The translations under genes were made by a program, and so were the position numbers. A DNA stretch of 10,231 nt from Elusimicrobiota bacterium (GTDB taxonomy: Bacteria > Elusimicrobiota > Endomicrobiia > Endomicrobiales > Endomicrobiaceae): assembly GCA_031256695.1 (NCBI GenBank), contig JAIRQB010000236.1, positions 1 through 10,231 on the forward strand. Reading direction: 5' to 3'. Positions 1-6,619 of the stretch are shown here, piece by piece. Below the pieces are notes generated by a model. It searched no databases. It was given only the letters and a program-made list of their open reading frames with translations, and was not told where the DNA came from. Numbering within the stretch: position 1 is the stretch's first letter; every line of letters starts with the position of its first letter.

Positions 1-1
1 C

Positions 2-556
2 AAAATTACTGAAAAAATTCCTCGTTTTAAGAGTATTAAGGATTTAATGACTTTTATACAAGAGAATTTAGGCATTATAGGTGAAATAAATATAAAAGAA
101 ACTGGGCAGACTGTAAGTGTGTCTAAAAGAAATATAAAGAGAGATTTAAAAAGAGGAAGAGACGATAAGCATAATCAAGTTTATGCTGAATTTAAGCAAT
201 TATTTGAGAATGCAAAGTATAAAGGATTTAGAGAAGCGGACGAAAGACATAAGGGGAAGGTAAAAGGGCAAGACATATTTTTATCAAAAATGGAATTAGA
301 TGGGGAAATATACAACGTAGAGTTTATGGCAGATGCGCCGATAGCAGAAGCCGAAAAAGATAAGTTGTATTATGCAGGGCATAAAATAATAACTCTCGGC
401 AGCGATACTGGAATTACCCAGTTGCATACCGAGAGTGACGGCAATTTACAAAAAACAGCAGAAAATAACAATCAAGACGGCGATGTCAAATACAGCCGAG
501 CCGATAATGCAAACAATACAAATGCCAAACAGGACGGGCAAATGGCAAAAAGGTGA
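2..556 (+). CDS. C-terminal fragment of a phage/conjugative-element polyvalent-type protein (LPD3/PBECR-like domain), partial
   Basis: The frame is open from base 2 to the TGA at 554-556, so this is probably the end of a larger protein entering from the left. An ATG at 47 with a weak AAGGA upstream could be a start, but nothing requires it. Counting from that ATG, residues 23-60 form a basic helical stretch (VSKRNIKRDLKRGRDDKHN, then a YAEFKQLFENAKY helix). A beta-rich stretch follows (DIFLSKMELDGEIYNVEFM, then LYYAGHKI) and a polar low-complexity tail containing DVKYSRADN. The order of basic helix, 'H...L..NA.Y' helix and strands resembles, from memory, the LPD3 / phage-Barnase-EndoU-ColicinE5-RelE-like (PBECR) C-terminal domains of MuF-like and polyvalent proteins in prophages and integrative elements, where a KYSR linker is common. 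This is pattern recognition, not a search result. No catalytic residue can be assigned. It may be a remnant of a mobile element. Confidence 0.5.
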   Translation, partial: KITEKIPRFKSIKDLMTFIQENLGIIGEINIKETGQTVSVSKRNIKRDLKRGRDDKHNQVYAEFKQLFENAKYKGFREADERHKGKVKGQDIFLSKMELDGEIYNVEFMADAPIAEAEKDKLYYAGHKIITLGSDTGITQLHTESDGNLQKTAENNNQDGDVKYSRADNANNTNAKQDGQMAKR

Positions 557-577
557 AAGTCTTATAACAAAAATGGA

Positions 578-720
578 TTGCGCAGCGCTATGTGTTTGCG
601 CAGCGCCAGTTTCTATCCAAACCGCTCATCGCCCTTGTCTCTATCAGAATTGCGCAAGACGCAATGACACCGATGGGGCTTGGCGCAGCCGACATCAAGA
701 AGTAAAGTCGGCAATGCGCC
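578..720. repeat. REP/MITE-like GC-rich intergenic repeat element
   Basis: The stretch between the left gene and the cad operon is much more GC-rich than its flanks and is packed with short symmetric sequences. An 11-bp direct repeat TTGCGCAGCGC occurs at 578-588 and 596-606. A 6-bp hairpin ATTGCG-CAAGA-CGCAAT lies at 649-665. A larger hairpin pairs GGCGCAGCCGAC (682-693) with GTCGGC-AA-TGCGCC (707-720), which is 12 base pairs with a 2-nt bulge and a 13-nt loop. No ribosome binding site or recognisable protein is present; the short frames here are not convincing. The CGCAATGACA string resembles dispersed intergenic repeats seen in many bacteria. Membership of a genomic repeat family is inferred. 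Confidence 0.45.
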
Positions 721-813
721 TCTTGTAAAGACAGAAGTTTTTTGACTTTTGCGATAAACTTATTAACTTCATAATTCTGCATTTATAATTTTTACAGTTT
801 TCATTTTTTGTCT

Positions 814-2721
814 CTATTTGAGGTTTTTGATTGAGTTTAAAATGGCAATTACAGCCACTCCGACATCTGCAAAAATCGCTCCCCAAATCCCTACAAATCC
901 TAAAGCGCCAAGCGCAAGAATAATGCCTTTGACGGAAAGAGATAAAACTATATTTTGAATTGCCGTCTTTTTTGCCTGTTTTGATATTTCAAGGACTTCT
1001 GTAATTTTTGAAATGTCGTCGTTTAAAAAGACAATATCAGCCGCCTCTATAGCCGCATCGCTGCCCAAAGCGCCCATAGCGATGCCTACATCTGCGCCCG
1101 CTAAAACAGGCGCATCATTTATGCCGTCGCCTATAAAAACAGTCTTTCCTTTGCTTTTCTTTTTTATTTCCTCAAAAATTTCAACTTTCTGATGGGGCAA
1201 GAGTTCCGCATAAAATTCATCTATATTGAGTTTTTGCGAAATCACGTCCGCGCATTCAAATCTATCGCCTGTCAGCATTATTGTTTTATGAGCGGTTTTT
1301 TTGAGTTTTTCTATAGTTGCCGCCGCTCCGCTTTTTATCTCATCGCTTAAAATTATAGAGCCTGCAAAAATTTTGTCTATGCTTATAAAAACCGCTGTGT
1401 TTTTTATATTTTCTTTTACATCTATTCCGTTTTCTTTCAGCAATTTTGCATTGCCTGCAAGAATTGAGCGCCCTTTTATTTTCGCTTTAATCCCAAAACC
1501 CGCTTTTTCCTCAAAGTCTGAAATTGCGCCCTCGTCTATTTTCTTTCCGTAATATTTTCTAATTGAAAGCGCTATGGGGTGAGAGGAATAAAATTGAGCA
1601 AAAGCGGCATATTCTAAAACCTCTTGCCTGCTGAAATTATTTTTAACTAAAACCTCGTCAACTGTAAAAATGCCTTTTGTCAAAGTCCCGGTTTTGTCAA
1701 AAACAAAAGCGTCTGCGGCGCAGAGCGCTTCTATATAATTTGAGCCTTTTATTAGTATTTTGCATTTTGCGGCTTTGCCTATGCCTGCGAAAAAACTCAA
1801 AGGCACTGAAATCACCAAAGCGCAAGGACAAGATATTATTAAGAAAATCAAAGCCCTGTAGAGCCAATCTGAAAACAGCGCTCCGTCAAGGATTAAAGGC
1901 GGAATAACAGCAAGAGCCAAAGCGGCAAAAACGACTATAGGCGTATAGTATTTCGCAAAAACTGTTATAAATTTTTCCGTTTTAGATTTTTTTGAGGAAG
2001 CGTTTTCTATTAAATTGAGTATTTTTGAAACAGCAGACTCGGCGAAAGTCTTTTCAACTCTGACAGTCAAAATGCCGCCGCCGTTTACAAAACCAGCCAA
2101 AACAGAAGAGCCTTCTTCAACATCTTTCGGCAAACTCTCTCCCGTCAAAGAAGATGTATTTAACGCTGATTTTCCTTTTATAACAATGCCGTCCAAAGGT
2201 ATTTTTTCTCCGCTTTTGATTAAAATCAAATCGCCGATTTTTACGTCTTCAGGGGAAACTTTCAGCGTTTCTATGCCTTTTATTAAATTTGCGTATTCAG
2301 GGCGGATTTTTACAAGTTCAGATATAGAACGGCGCGAATCGCCTTCCGCTTTTTCTTCAAAATAAAGCCCTATCCTGTAAAAAATAAAAACAGCGATGCT
2401 CTCTGTAAATTCGCCCATTATAAAGGCGCAAGAAGAAGCGGCAGTCATTAAAAAAGTTTCATTAAAAATATTGCCTTTTAATATATTTTTAAAACAAGCC
2501 GTTATGACGCTTCCGCCCGTTAAAATAAAAGACAAGAAAAAAAACGCTATGGAAATTTTTGCATCTTTTATAATCAGCGCCGCTGCAAAAGACAAAAGAC
2601 CTAAAAGCAAAATTACTTTTTTGCTTTTTTCTTGCCCGCCGCTTTCGCGCCCGTCCTCGTCGCCGCAACAACTGCAATGATGTTTTTCTTTAACTTCTTT
2701 TGGATATGTTTCTTTATTCAT
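814..2721 (-). CDS. cadA: Cd2+/Zn2+/Pb2+-exporting P1B-type ATPase lacking an HMA domain
   Basis: This is an inner-membrane pump that uses ATP to export soft divalent metals (Zn, Cd, Pb), 635 aa. The start is the ATG at 2719-2721, with GGAGG six bases upstream. A TTG at 2742 extends the frame by seven residues but lies upstream of that ribosome site. Visible motifs are the actuator TGES (193-196), transmembrane metal site C298-P-C300, phosphorylation motif DKTGTLT with D342, the HP dipeptide of P1B pumps (381-382) and GDGINDAP (531-538). In the last two helices K598 and D619 are 21 residues apart, as in ZntA, placing it in the Zn/Cd/Pb subgroup rather than the copper pumps. There is no ferredoxin-like HMA domain; the N-terminus is instead a short HHCSCC cluster (14-19), which explains the shorter length. 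It overlaps the repressor gene by 8 bp and is co-transcribed. The exact metal preference is not decided by sequence. Confidence 0.95.
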   Translation of the reverse strand: MNKETYPKEVKEKHHCSCCGDEDGRESGGQEKSKKVILLLGLLSFAAALIIKDAKISIAFFFLSFILTGGSVITACFKNILKGNIFNETFLMTAASSCAFIMGEFTESIAVFIFYRIGLYFEEKAEGDSRRSISELVKIRPEYANLIKGIETLKVSPEDVKIGDLILIKSGEKIPLDGIVIKGKSALNTSSLTGESLPKDVEEGSSVLAGFVNGGGILTVRVEKTFAESAVSKILNLIENASSKKSKTEKFITVFAKYYTPIVVFAALALAVIPPLILDGALFSDWLYRALIFLIISCPCALVISVPLSFFAGIGKAAKCKILIKGSNYIEALCAADAFVFDKTGTLTKGIFTVDEVLVKNNFSRQEVLEYAAFAQFYSSHPIALSIRKYYGKKIDEGAISDFEEKAGFGIKAKIKGRSILAGNAKLLKENGIDVKENIKNTAVFISIDKIFAGSIILSDEIKSGAAATIEKLKKTAHKTIMLTGDRFECADVISQKLNIDEFYAELLPHQKVEIFEEIKKKSKGKTVFIGDGINDAPVLAGADVGIAMGALGSDAAIEAADIVFLNDDISKITEVLEISKQAKKTAIQNIVLSLSVKGIILALGALGFVGIWGAIFADVGVAVIAILNSIKNLK

Positions 2722-3088
2722 ATATTTCCTCCGTGTGTTCAAAACCTTTTTCTATGATGTCTGCGACGTGATGGTCGCTTAAAGAATAATAGACTTTCTG
2801 CCCGTCTTTTCTAAAAGAGACAAGGCGGAATTGCTTTAAAATCCTAAGTTGATGAGATATAGCGCTTTTAGTCATTTTTAAAACTGAGGCTATATCGCAT
2901 ACGCAAACCTCGTCTTTCCTCAAAATCCAAAGTATTTTTAGGCGCGTTCCGTCGCCGAAAACCGATAGAAAAGCCGATGTGTCAACAATTTTTTCCTCTT
3001 TGGGAATGGATTTTTTTAATTTTGCTATAAGTTTCTTATCGCTTCCTTTGCAATTGCAGTTTAAAATGTCAAAGTTTTCTTCTCTCAT
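2714..3088 (-). CDS. cadC: ArsR/SmtB-family metal-sensing repressor, CadC-like
   Basis: This is a 124-aa winged-helix repressor, expected to be a dimer that leaves DNA when metal binds. The helix-turn-helix region is TKSAISHQLRILKQFRLV (73-90), followed by the wing VSFRKDGQKVYYSL. Both classical sensing sites are present. The alpha3N soft-metal site VCVCD has C62 and C64, and an N-terminal pair C11/C13 corresponds to the extra CadC thiolates. The alpha5 zinc site has D105, H107, H118 and E121 with the D-x-H-x10-H-x2-E spacing of CadC/CzrA/SmtB. The start at 3088 has GCGGAGG seven bases upstream. It is the first gene of the operon, with the ATPase start overlapping its stop. Likely autoregulated through the palindrome at 3123-3170. 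With both sites intact it could sense Cd/Pb, Zn, or both. Confidence 0.93.
   Translation of the reverse strand: MREENFDILNCNCKGSDKKLIAKLKKSIPKEEKIVDTSAFLSVFGDGTRLKILWILRKDEVCVCDIASVLKMTKSAISHQLRILKQFRLVSFRKDGQKVYYSLSDHHVADIIEKGFEHTEEIYE
2728..2733 (-). promoter_or_regulatory. Ribosome binding site fixing the cadA start
   Basis: Read on the minus strand, CGGAGG is followed by AAATAT and then ATG at 2721. This six-base spacing is ideal and excludes the TTG at 2742, which would place the Shine-Dalgarno sequence inside the gene. The site lies within the end of the repressor gene, consistent with translational coupling. Confidence 0.85.
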
Positions 3089-3122
3089 TTTTAAGCCTCC
3101 GCTAATTTTAATTGCCCGATAG

Positions 3123-3170
3123 TTTTATAATCAAGCAGTTGAACACTTATTCAACTATTTGATTATAAAA
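3123..3170. promoter_or_regulatory. 48-bp palindromic operator for the CadC/SmtB-type repressor
   Basis: The arms are 21 bases each around a 6-base centre, with 19 of 21 pairs matching (TTTTATAATCAA..AGTTGAA against TTCAACT..TTGATTATAAAA). The core TGAACA-CT-TATTCA (3140-3153) has the 12-2-12 type half-sites known for SmtB, ZiaR and CzrA. The palindrome covers the -10 box and the predicted transcription start. The symmetry extends well beyond a single dimer site of this family. Confidence 0.85.
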
Positions 3171-3191
3171 TTTGCGAAATCTTTTTGTCAA
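3162..3191 (-). promoter_or_regulatory. Consensus sigma-70 promoter of the cadC-cadA operon
   Basis: On the minus strand there is a perfect -35 TTGACA (3191-3186) and a perfect -10 TATAAT (3167-3162), separated by 18 bases. Transcription should begin near 3155, giving a leader of about 65 nt before cadC. The -10 box lies within the operator palindrome, so bound repressor would block RNA polymerase. A promoter this strong is usual for genes held off by a repressor. Confidence 0.88.
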
Positions 3192-3193
3192 AC

Positions 3194-3289
3194 CGCTAAA
3201 AAACGGGCTATAAATAAAAAAAGGCTGTTTCGTTAAAAAACGAAACAGCCCTTTGCCCATCTGAACAGCGCGATAACGCTAAAAAACGG
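3194..3289. repeat. 13-bp direct repeat flanking the terminator
   Basis: CGCTAAAAAACGG occurs at 3194-3206 and again at 3277-3289, one copy on each side of the terminator hairpin. The right copy is part of the short palindrome AAAAAACG-G-CGTTTTTT (3281-3297). Function unknown; it may be chance in A-rich DNA or the footprint of a small duplication. Confidence 0.5.
3210..3250 (-). terminator. Intrinsic terminator after the pta-PBP1A genes
   Basis: A perfect 12-bp stem, GGCTGTTTCGTT (3223-3234) with AACGAAACAGCC (3239-3250), surrounds an AAAA loop. On the minus strand it is followed by a run of seven T and then ATTTAT. It lies about 50 bases beyond the PBP stop and just upstream of the cad promoter, so it insulates the two units. 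Confidence 0.92.
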
Positions 3290-3301
3290 CGTTTTTTGAA
3301 A

Positions 3302-5464
3302 TTAAAAACCAGCCCTTTCTATGCTTAAATCATCAGAATTTATATTTCTATTTTCTTGAGAGCCTCTAAAATACTGACGAGGCGCCGTTCCTTTTATAAA
3401 GGCTTCCAAATAGACGCCGGGGGTTCTGCTTAAAGACAGCAGTCCAGTTTGAGGGTCTATCAGCGCCCATTCAATATCTTGGGGAACGCTGAAATCGCTT
3501 ATAGGAAGCCCAGCCAAAGCATTTTTCATAAAGTCTGTCCAAATAGGCGCCGCTACAACGCCTCCTGTGGCATCTTCGCCTAAGTCTATGCTCCTGTCGT
3601 CATATCCTACCCAAACGCCTGCGACAAGTTCCGGCGTATACCCTATAAACCAAGCATCGCTAAAATCATTTGTAGTCCCAGTCTTGCCTGCGCTTGGGCG
3701 ATGCAATTCTCTCGCCGCCCAGCCGCTGCCTCTTTCTATCACTGAGCGCAGCATATTGGTCATAATAAAACTTGCCTGCGGGGAAATCACTTCTTGCTGC
3801 TGCGGAATATGCTGCTCTAAAAGTTTTCCATTCCTATCTTCTATTTTTGTAATCACATATGGAGTTGTTTTTACTCCTTTTGCCGCAAAAACAGAATAGG
3901 CTGATACCATCTCTTGCAATGTGACATCGCTTGAGCCTAAAGCGAGAGAAAGCGTATCCAACAAAGGCGAAGTTATGCCGAGCCTTCTTGCAGTCTGCAC
4001 TACTTTCCTTGGAGTTACCCTCATTATCATCTCTACAGCGCAAGTGTTTATAGACAGCGCCAGCGCCGTCCGCAAAGTTACAAAGCCTCTATAGCGTCTA
4101 TTGTAATTTAACGGATTCCACACTTTATTTGTGTCTATCAAATCTTCTTCGCTTACAGTCTCGGCTATATTTTCAAGTTCTGTCACATCTCTTGACACCA
4201 ATTCCCATTTGTGAATTTGTAAATTATATTTAAAGACCATAGGCTCATCTTCCAGCAAAGAAGCGGCCGTATAGCCTTCCTCTATAGCGGCAAGATAGAC
4301 AAAAGGCTTAAAAGAAGACCCTGCCTGCCTTTTTGCCTGCGTTGCGCGGTTAAATTGAGTTTCTTTAAAATCTCTGCCGCCTACCATAGCCCTGATTGCC
4401 CCTGTTTTTGGGTCTATAGCCAATAAAGCGCCTTGAACTTTGACAGGCTCTATTTTTCTGTCTTTAAAATATTTTTCTCTTTTTTCGTCAAAAGCGTTTA
4501 AATGCATTTCAAGAGCGTATTCCGCGGCGTTTTGAGCCTGCATATCAAGAGTGGTATAGATTGAAAGCCCAGACGTATAGACGGCTTCTGAACCGTATCG
4601 CGAAGCCAGCATAATTCTTAAGTATTCAACAAAATAATGTCCCTTTGCCCTTCCTTTTGAGAGAGGCTCTATCTCCTCTTTTGTAAAAAGTTTTTCTTTT
4701 GCCGCATTTTCTTCTTGCTCTTTTGTTATATATCCTAACTCCCTCATTCTCGCTAAAACTGTATTTCTGCGGGAGATGCTTGCCTGCATATTTCTAAAAG
4801 GATTGTAGACATTGGGGGATTTAGGTATTGCCGCAAGGGCGGCGCATTCTCCGAGAGTCAAATTTTCTACATCTTTGTTGAAATAAGTTTGAGACGCCGC
4901 CTGAGCGCCGTAAGCGCCTGAGCCGAAATAAATTTGATTTAAATAAAACTGCATAATCTCATCTTTGGAATAAATTGATTCTATCTGAATTGTCAAAATG
5001 AGTTCTTTCAATTTGCGCGTCAGAGTTTTGTCAAAATTTAAAAACATACTCCTTGCAAGTTGCTGTGATATTGTAGAGCCGCCTTCCGATATTCTTATGC
5101 GCGTGATAATCCTTGAAAACGCTCGCATAATGCCTCTTGTTGAAACTCCCCAATGCTCGTAAAAATCATTGTCTTCTATGGCTATAAAAGCGTTTTTTAA
5201 ATCTTTTGGGGTTTTATCTATGGATACAAAGGCTCTTCTCTCCGTATAAAACTCGGAAATTAAATTATTGTTTTTATCATAAATTTTTGCGGACAGATTA
5301 GGCGTGTAATTTTCAAGTTGAGAAAGAGAAGGCAGGTCGCTTACAAGATAAGAGATAACTGCGCCTGATGCGATTATAAAAAGCGGTATAAAAACCGATA
5401 GAAAAATAAAAATCCAAAATCCCCATCGGCTCTTTGACGCATCTTTTCTTTGATATTTAAACAT
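3302..5464 (-). CDS. mrcA: Penicillin-binding protein 1A family (bifunctional transglycosylase/transpeptidase)
   Basis: This is a class A PBP of 720 aa that polymerises lipid II into glycan strands and cross-links the peptides, anchored in the inner membrane and facing the periplasm. One transmembrane segment lies at about residues 14-40. The GT51 domain follows, with catalytic E97 in EDNDFYEHWG, then GGSTISQQLARSMF and the RKLKE motif. The transpeptidase domain has S383-x-x-K386 (SSFK), SIN at 471-473 and KTGTT at 594-598, so all active-site motifs are intact. The start at ATG 5464 is chosen because it has GGGAG eight bases upstream and a typical short cytoplasmic tail (MFKYQRKD). A frame extension to TTG 5584 adds 40 unlikely residues covering intergenic hairpins. 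It lies 153 bases after pta in the same direction and ends at a strong terminator. Confidence 0.95.
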   Translation of the reverse strand: MFKYQRKDASKSRWGFWIFIFLSVFIPLFIIASGAVISYLVSDLPSLSQLENYTPNLSAKIYDKNNNLISEFYTERRAFVSIDKTPKDLKNAFIAIEDNDFYEHWGVSTRGIMRAFSRIITRIRISEGGSTISQQLARSMFLNFDKTLTRKLKELILTIQIESIYSKDEIMQFYLNQIYFGSGAYGAQAASQTYFNKDVENLTLGECAALAAIPKSPNVYNPFRNMQASISRRNTVLARMRELGYITKEQEENAAKEKLFTKEEIEPLSKGRAKGHYFVEYLRIMLASRYGSEAVYTSGLSIYTTLDMQAQNAAEYALEMHLNAFDEKREKYFKDRKIEPVKVQGALLAIDPKTGAIRAMVGGRDFKETQFNRATQAKRQAGSSFKPFVYLAAIEEGYTAASLLEDEPMVFKYNLQIHKWELVSRDVTELENIAETVSEEDLIDTNKVWNPLNYNRRYRGFVTLRTALALSINTCAVEMIMRVTPRKVVQTARRLGITSPLLDTLSLALGSSDVTLQEMVSAYSVFAAKGVKTTPYVITKIEDRNGKLLEQHIPQQQEVISPQASFIMTNMLRSVIERGSGWAARELHRPSAGKTGTTNDFSDAWFIGYTPELVAGVWVGYDDRSIDLGEDATGGVVAAPIWTDFMKNALAGLPISDFSVPQDIEWALIDPQTGLLSLSRTPGVYLEAFIKGTAPRQYFRGSQENRNINSDDLSIERAGF

Positions 5465-5472
5465 CGGATAAA

Positions 5473-5477
5473 CTCCC
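5473..5477 (-). promoter_or_regulatory. Ribosome binding site fixing the PBP1A start
   Basis: GGGAG on the minus strand lies eight bases before the ATG at 5464. It supports this start rather than the upstream TTG at 5584, which has no comparable site. Confidence 0.7.
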
Positions 5478-5500
5478 AAATGTTTGAAAATGTAAGTTTT

Positions 5501-5543
5501 GCATTTATATAAACAAATGCCATAACGGGAATGTCCCGCTATG
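5501..5543 (-). other. Two adjacent hairpins in the pta-PBP1A intergenic region
   Basis: GCATTT-8 nt-AAATGC (5501-5520) is immediately followed by CATAACGGGA-ATG-TCCCGCTATG (5521-5543), which pairs 9 of 10 positions with the tenth a possible G-U wobble. They occupy the 153-bp gap between pta and the PBP gene. Neither has a U-tract, so they are not obvious terminators. They could be mRNA processing or stability structures, or part of a promoter/operator. No convincing promoter boxes were seen here. Confidence 0.5.
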
Positions 5544-5617
5544 ACATTTATTGTGAAAGTAAACGGAGCAAGCGGCAGAGGCAAGGCAGCGCCCGCCGAA
5601 CTTGCGCCGTCTGATTT

Positions 5618-6619
5618 TTATTTCTTTTCGCTTTGAGCCTGCAAGGCTGTAATTGCTATTGTATTTATTATGTCTTCTACGAGAGCGCCGCGGGACAAGT
5701 CATTTACCGGAGCGTTTAAGCCTTGTATTACGGGTCCTATCGCCAAAGCATTGGCAGACCTTTGAACAGCCTTATAGCAGATATTTCCCGCGTTTAAATT
5801 CGGGAAAATCATCACATTTGCTTTGCCCGCTACCTCAGAATTTGGCATTTTTGAAGCGGCAGTCCTCGGATCCACAGCGGCGTCAAATTGCAAAGGACCG
5901 TCTATAGGCAAACTCGGATATAATCTATCTCTTGCTTCAAGCGCAATTTTTACCGCTTCTCTGACGGCGTCAACGTCTGGTCCCTTGCCCGATGAACCGC
6001 TTGAATAACTTAAAAAGGCGATTTTTGGGTCTATGCCGAATGCCGCCGCAGTCTGAGCAGACGATACGGCTATCTCTGCAAGTTGAGCGGGAGTAGGATT
6101 TGTATTGATAGCGCAATCGCCGAAAATCCAAATTCTATTGTCAGGCAGAACCATAATAAAAATTGAACTCGCTATAGAGCAGCCAGGACGGGTTTTTATA
6201 ATTGAAAGCGCAGGGCGTATAGTGTCTGCAGTCGTGCCGTCCGCGCCTGAAACCATGCCGTCTGCTTTCTTACAATAGACAGCCATCACTCCAAAATAAT
6301 TTCTGTCCTCTATTTGTTTTTCCGCCTGCGTTTCAGTAACTCCTTTGCTTTTGCGGAGTTCATAATATTTTGCGGCGTATTCTTTAAATTCAGCGCTCTT
6401 TTTATAGTCAAGAAGTTCTGCTTTTTCAAAATAAGACAAATTCAATTTTTTTGCCGTTTGCCTCATCTCATCGGGATTTCCTAAAACTATAAGATTTGCA
6501 AAATCCTCTTTTAAAACTTCGTTTGCCGCGGTTAAAATCCTTTCGTCATTTCCCTCAGGCAAAATAATTCTTTGCTTGTTTTCTTTTGCCCTTTGAATAA
6601 GTTCTCTTTCAAAACTCAT
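5618..6619 (-). CDS. pta: Phosphate acetyltransferase (short form)
   Basis: A cytoplasmic enzyme interconverting acetyl-CoA plus phosphate and acetyl phosphate plus CoA. It normally works with acetate kinase to make ATP during fermentation; no acetate kinase is in the window. At 333 aa it matches the compact single-domain Pta of many anaerobes and lacks the N-terminal regulatory domains of the enterobacterial enzyme. Family signatures are PEGNDERIL (from residue 21), SGADGTTADTIRPAL (124-138), FGDCAINTNPT, SYSSGSSGKG (204-213), and the C-terminal FPNLNAGNICYKAVQR...GPVIQGL block of the PTA/PTB fold. These favour Pta over phosphate butyryltransferase. The ATG at 6619 has AGGAGG eight bases upstream. 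It reads toward the PBP gene and could share its transcript. Confidence 0.95.
   Translation of the reverse strand: MSFERELIQRAKENKQRIILPEGNDERILTAANEVLKEDFANLIVLGNPDEMRQTAKKLNLSYFEKAELLDYKKSAEFKEYAAKYYELRKSKGVTETQAEKQIEDRNYFGVMAVYCKKADGMVSGADGTTADTIRPALSIIKTRPGCSIASSIFIMVLPDNRIWIFGDCAINTNPTPAQLAEIAVSSAQTAAAFGIDPKIAFLSYSSGSSGKGPDVDAVREAVKIALEARDRLYPSLPIDGPLQFDAAVDPRTAASKMPNSEVAGKANVMIFPNLNAGNICYKAVQRSANALAIGPVIQGLNAPVNDLSRGALVEDIINTIAITALQAQSEKK

Noticed and set aside
392..436. 8-bp inverted repeat ACTCTCGG/CCGAGAGT with a nested 5-bp stem
   Set aside because: It lies inside the coding sequence of the left fragment, has no U-tract or partner site, and could be incidental; not strong enough to call a site.
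435..728. Plus-strand 97-codon frame overlapping the left gene
   Set aside because: It overlaps a better frame and then reads through the repeat cluster. The composition (many Arg, Cys, Ser) is that of noncoding GC-rich repeats, with no ribosome site.
588..886. Short minus-strand frames downstream of the ATPase
   Set aside because: They overlap the repeat cluster or the end of the ATPase gene, lack ribosome sites and resemble no protein.
2722..2742. Seven-residue N-terminal extension of the ATPase from a TTG
   Set aside because: The GGAGG ribosome site for the ATG at 2721 lies inside the extension, and the TTG itself has no ribosome site.
5465..5584. Forty-residue N-terminal extension of the PBP from a TTG
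   Set aside because: It runs through two intergenic hairpins, has no ribosome site, and the ATG at 5464 with GGGAG gives a normal class A PBP N-terminus.
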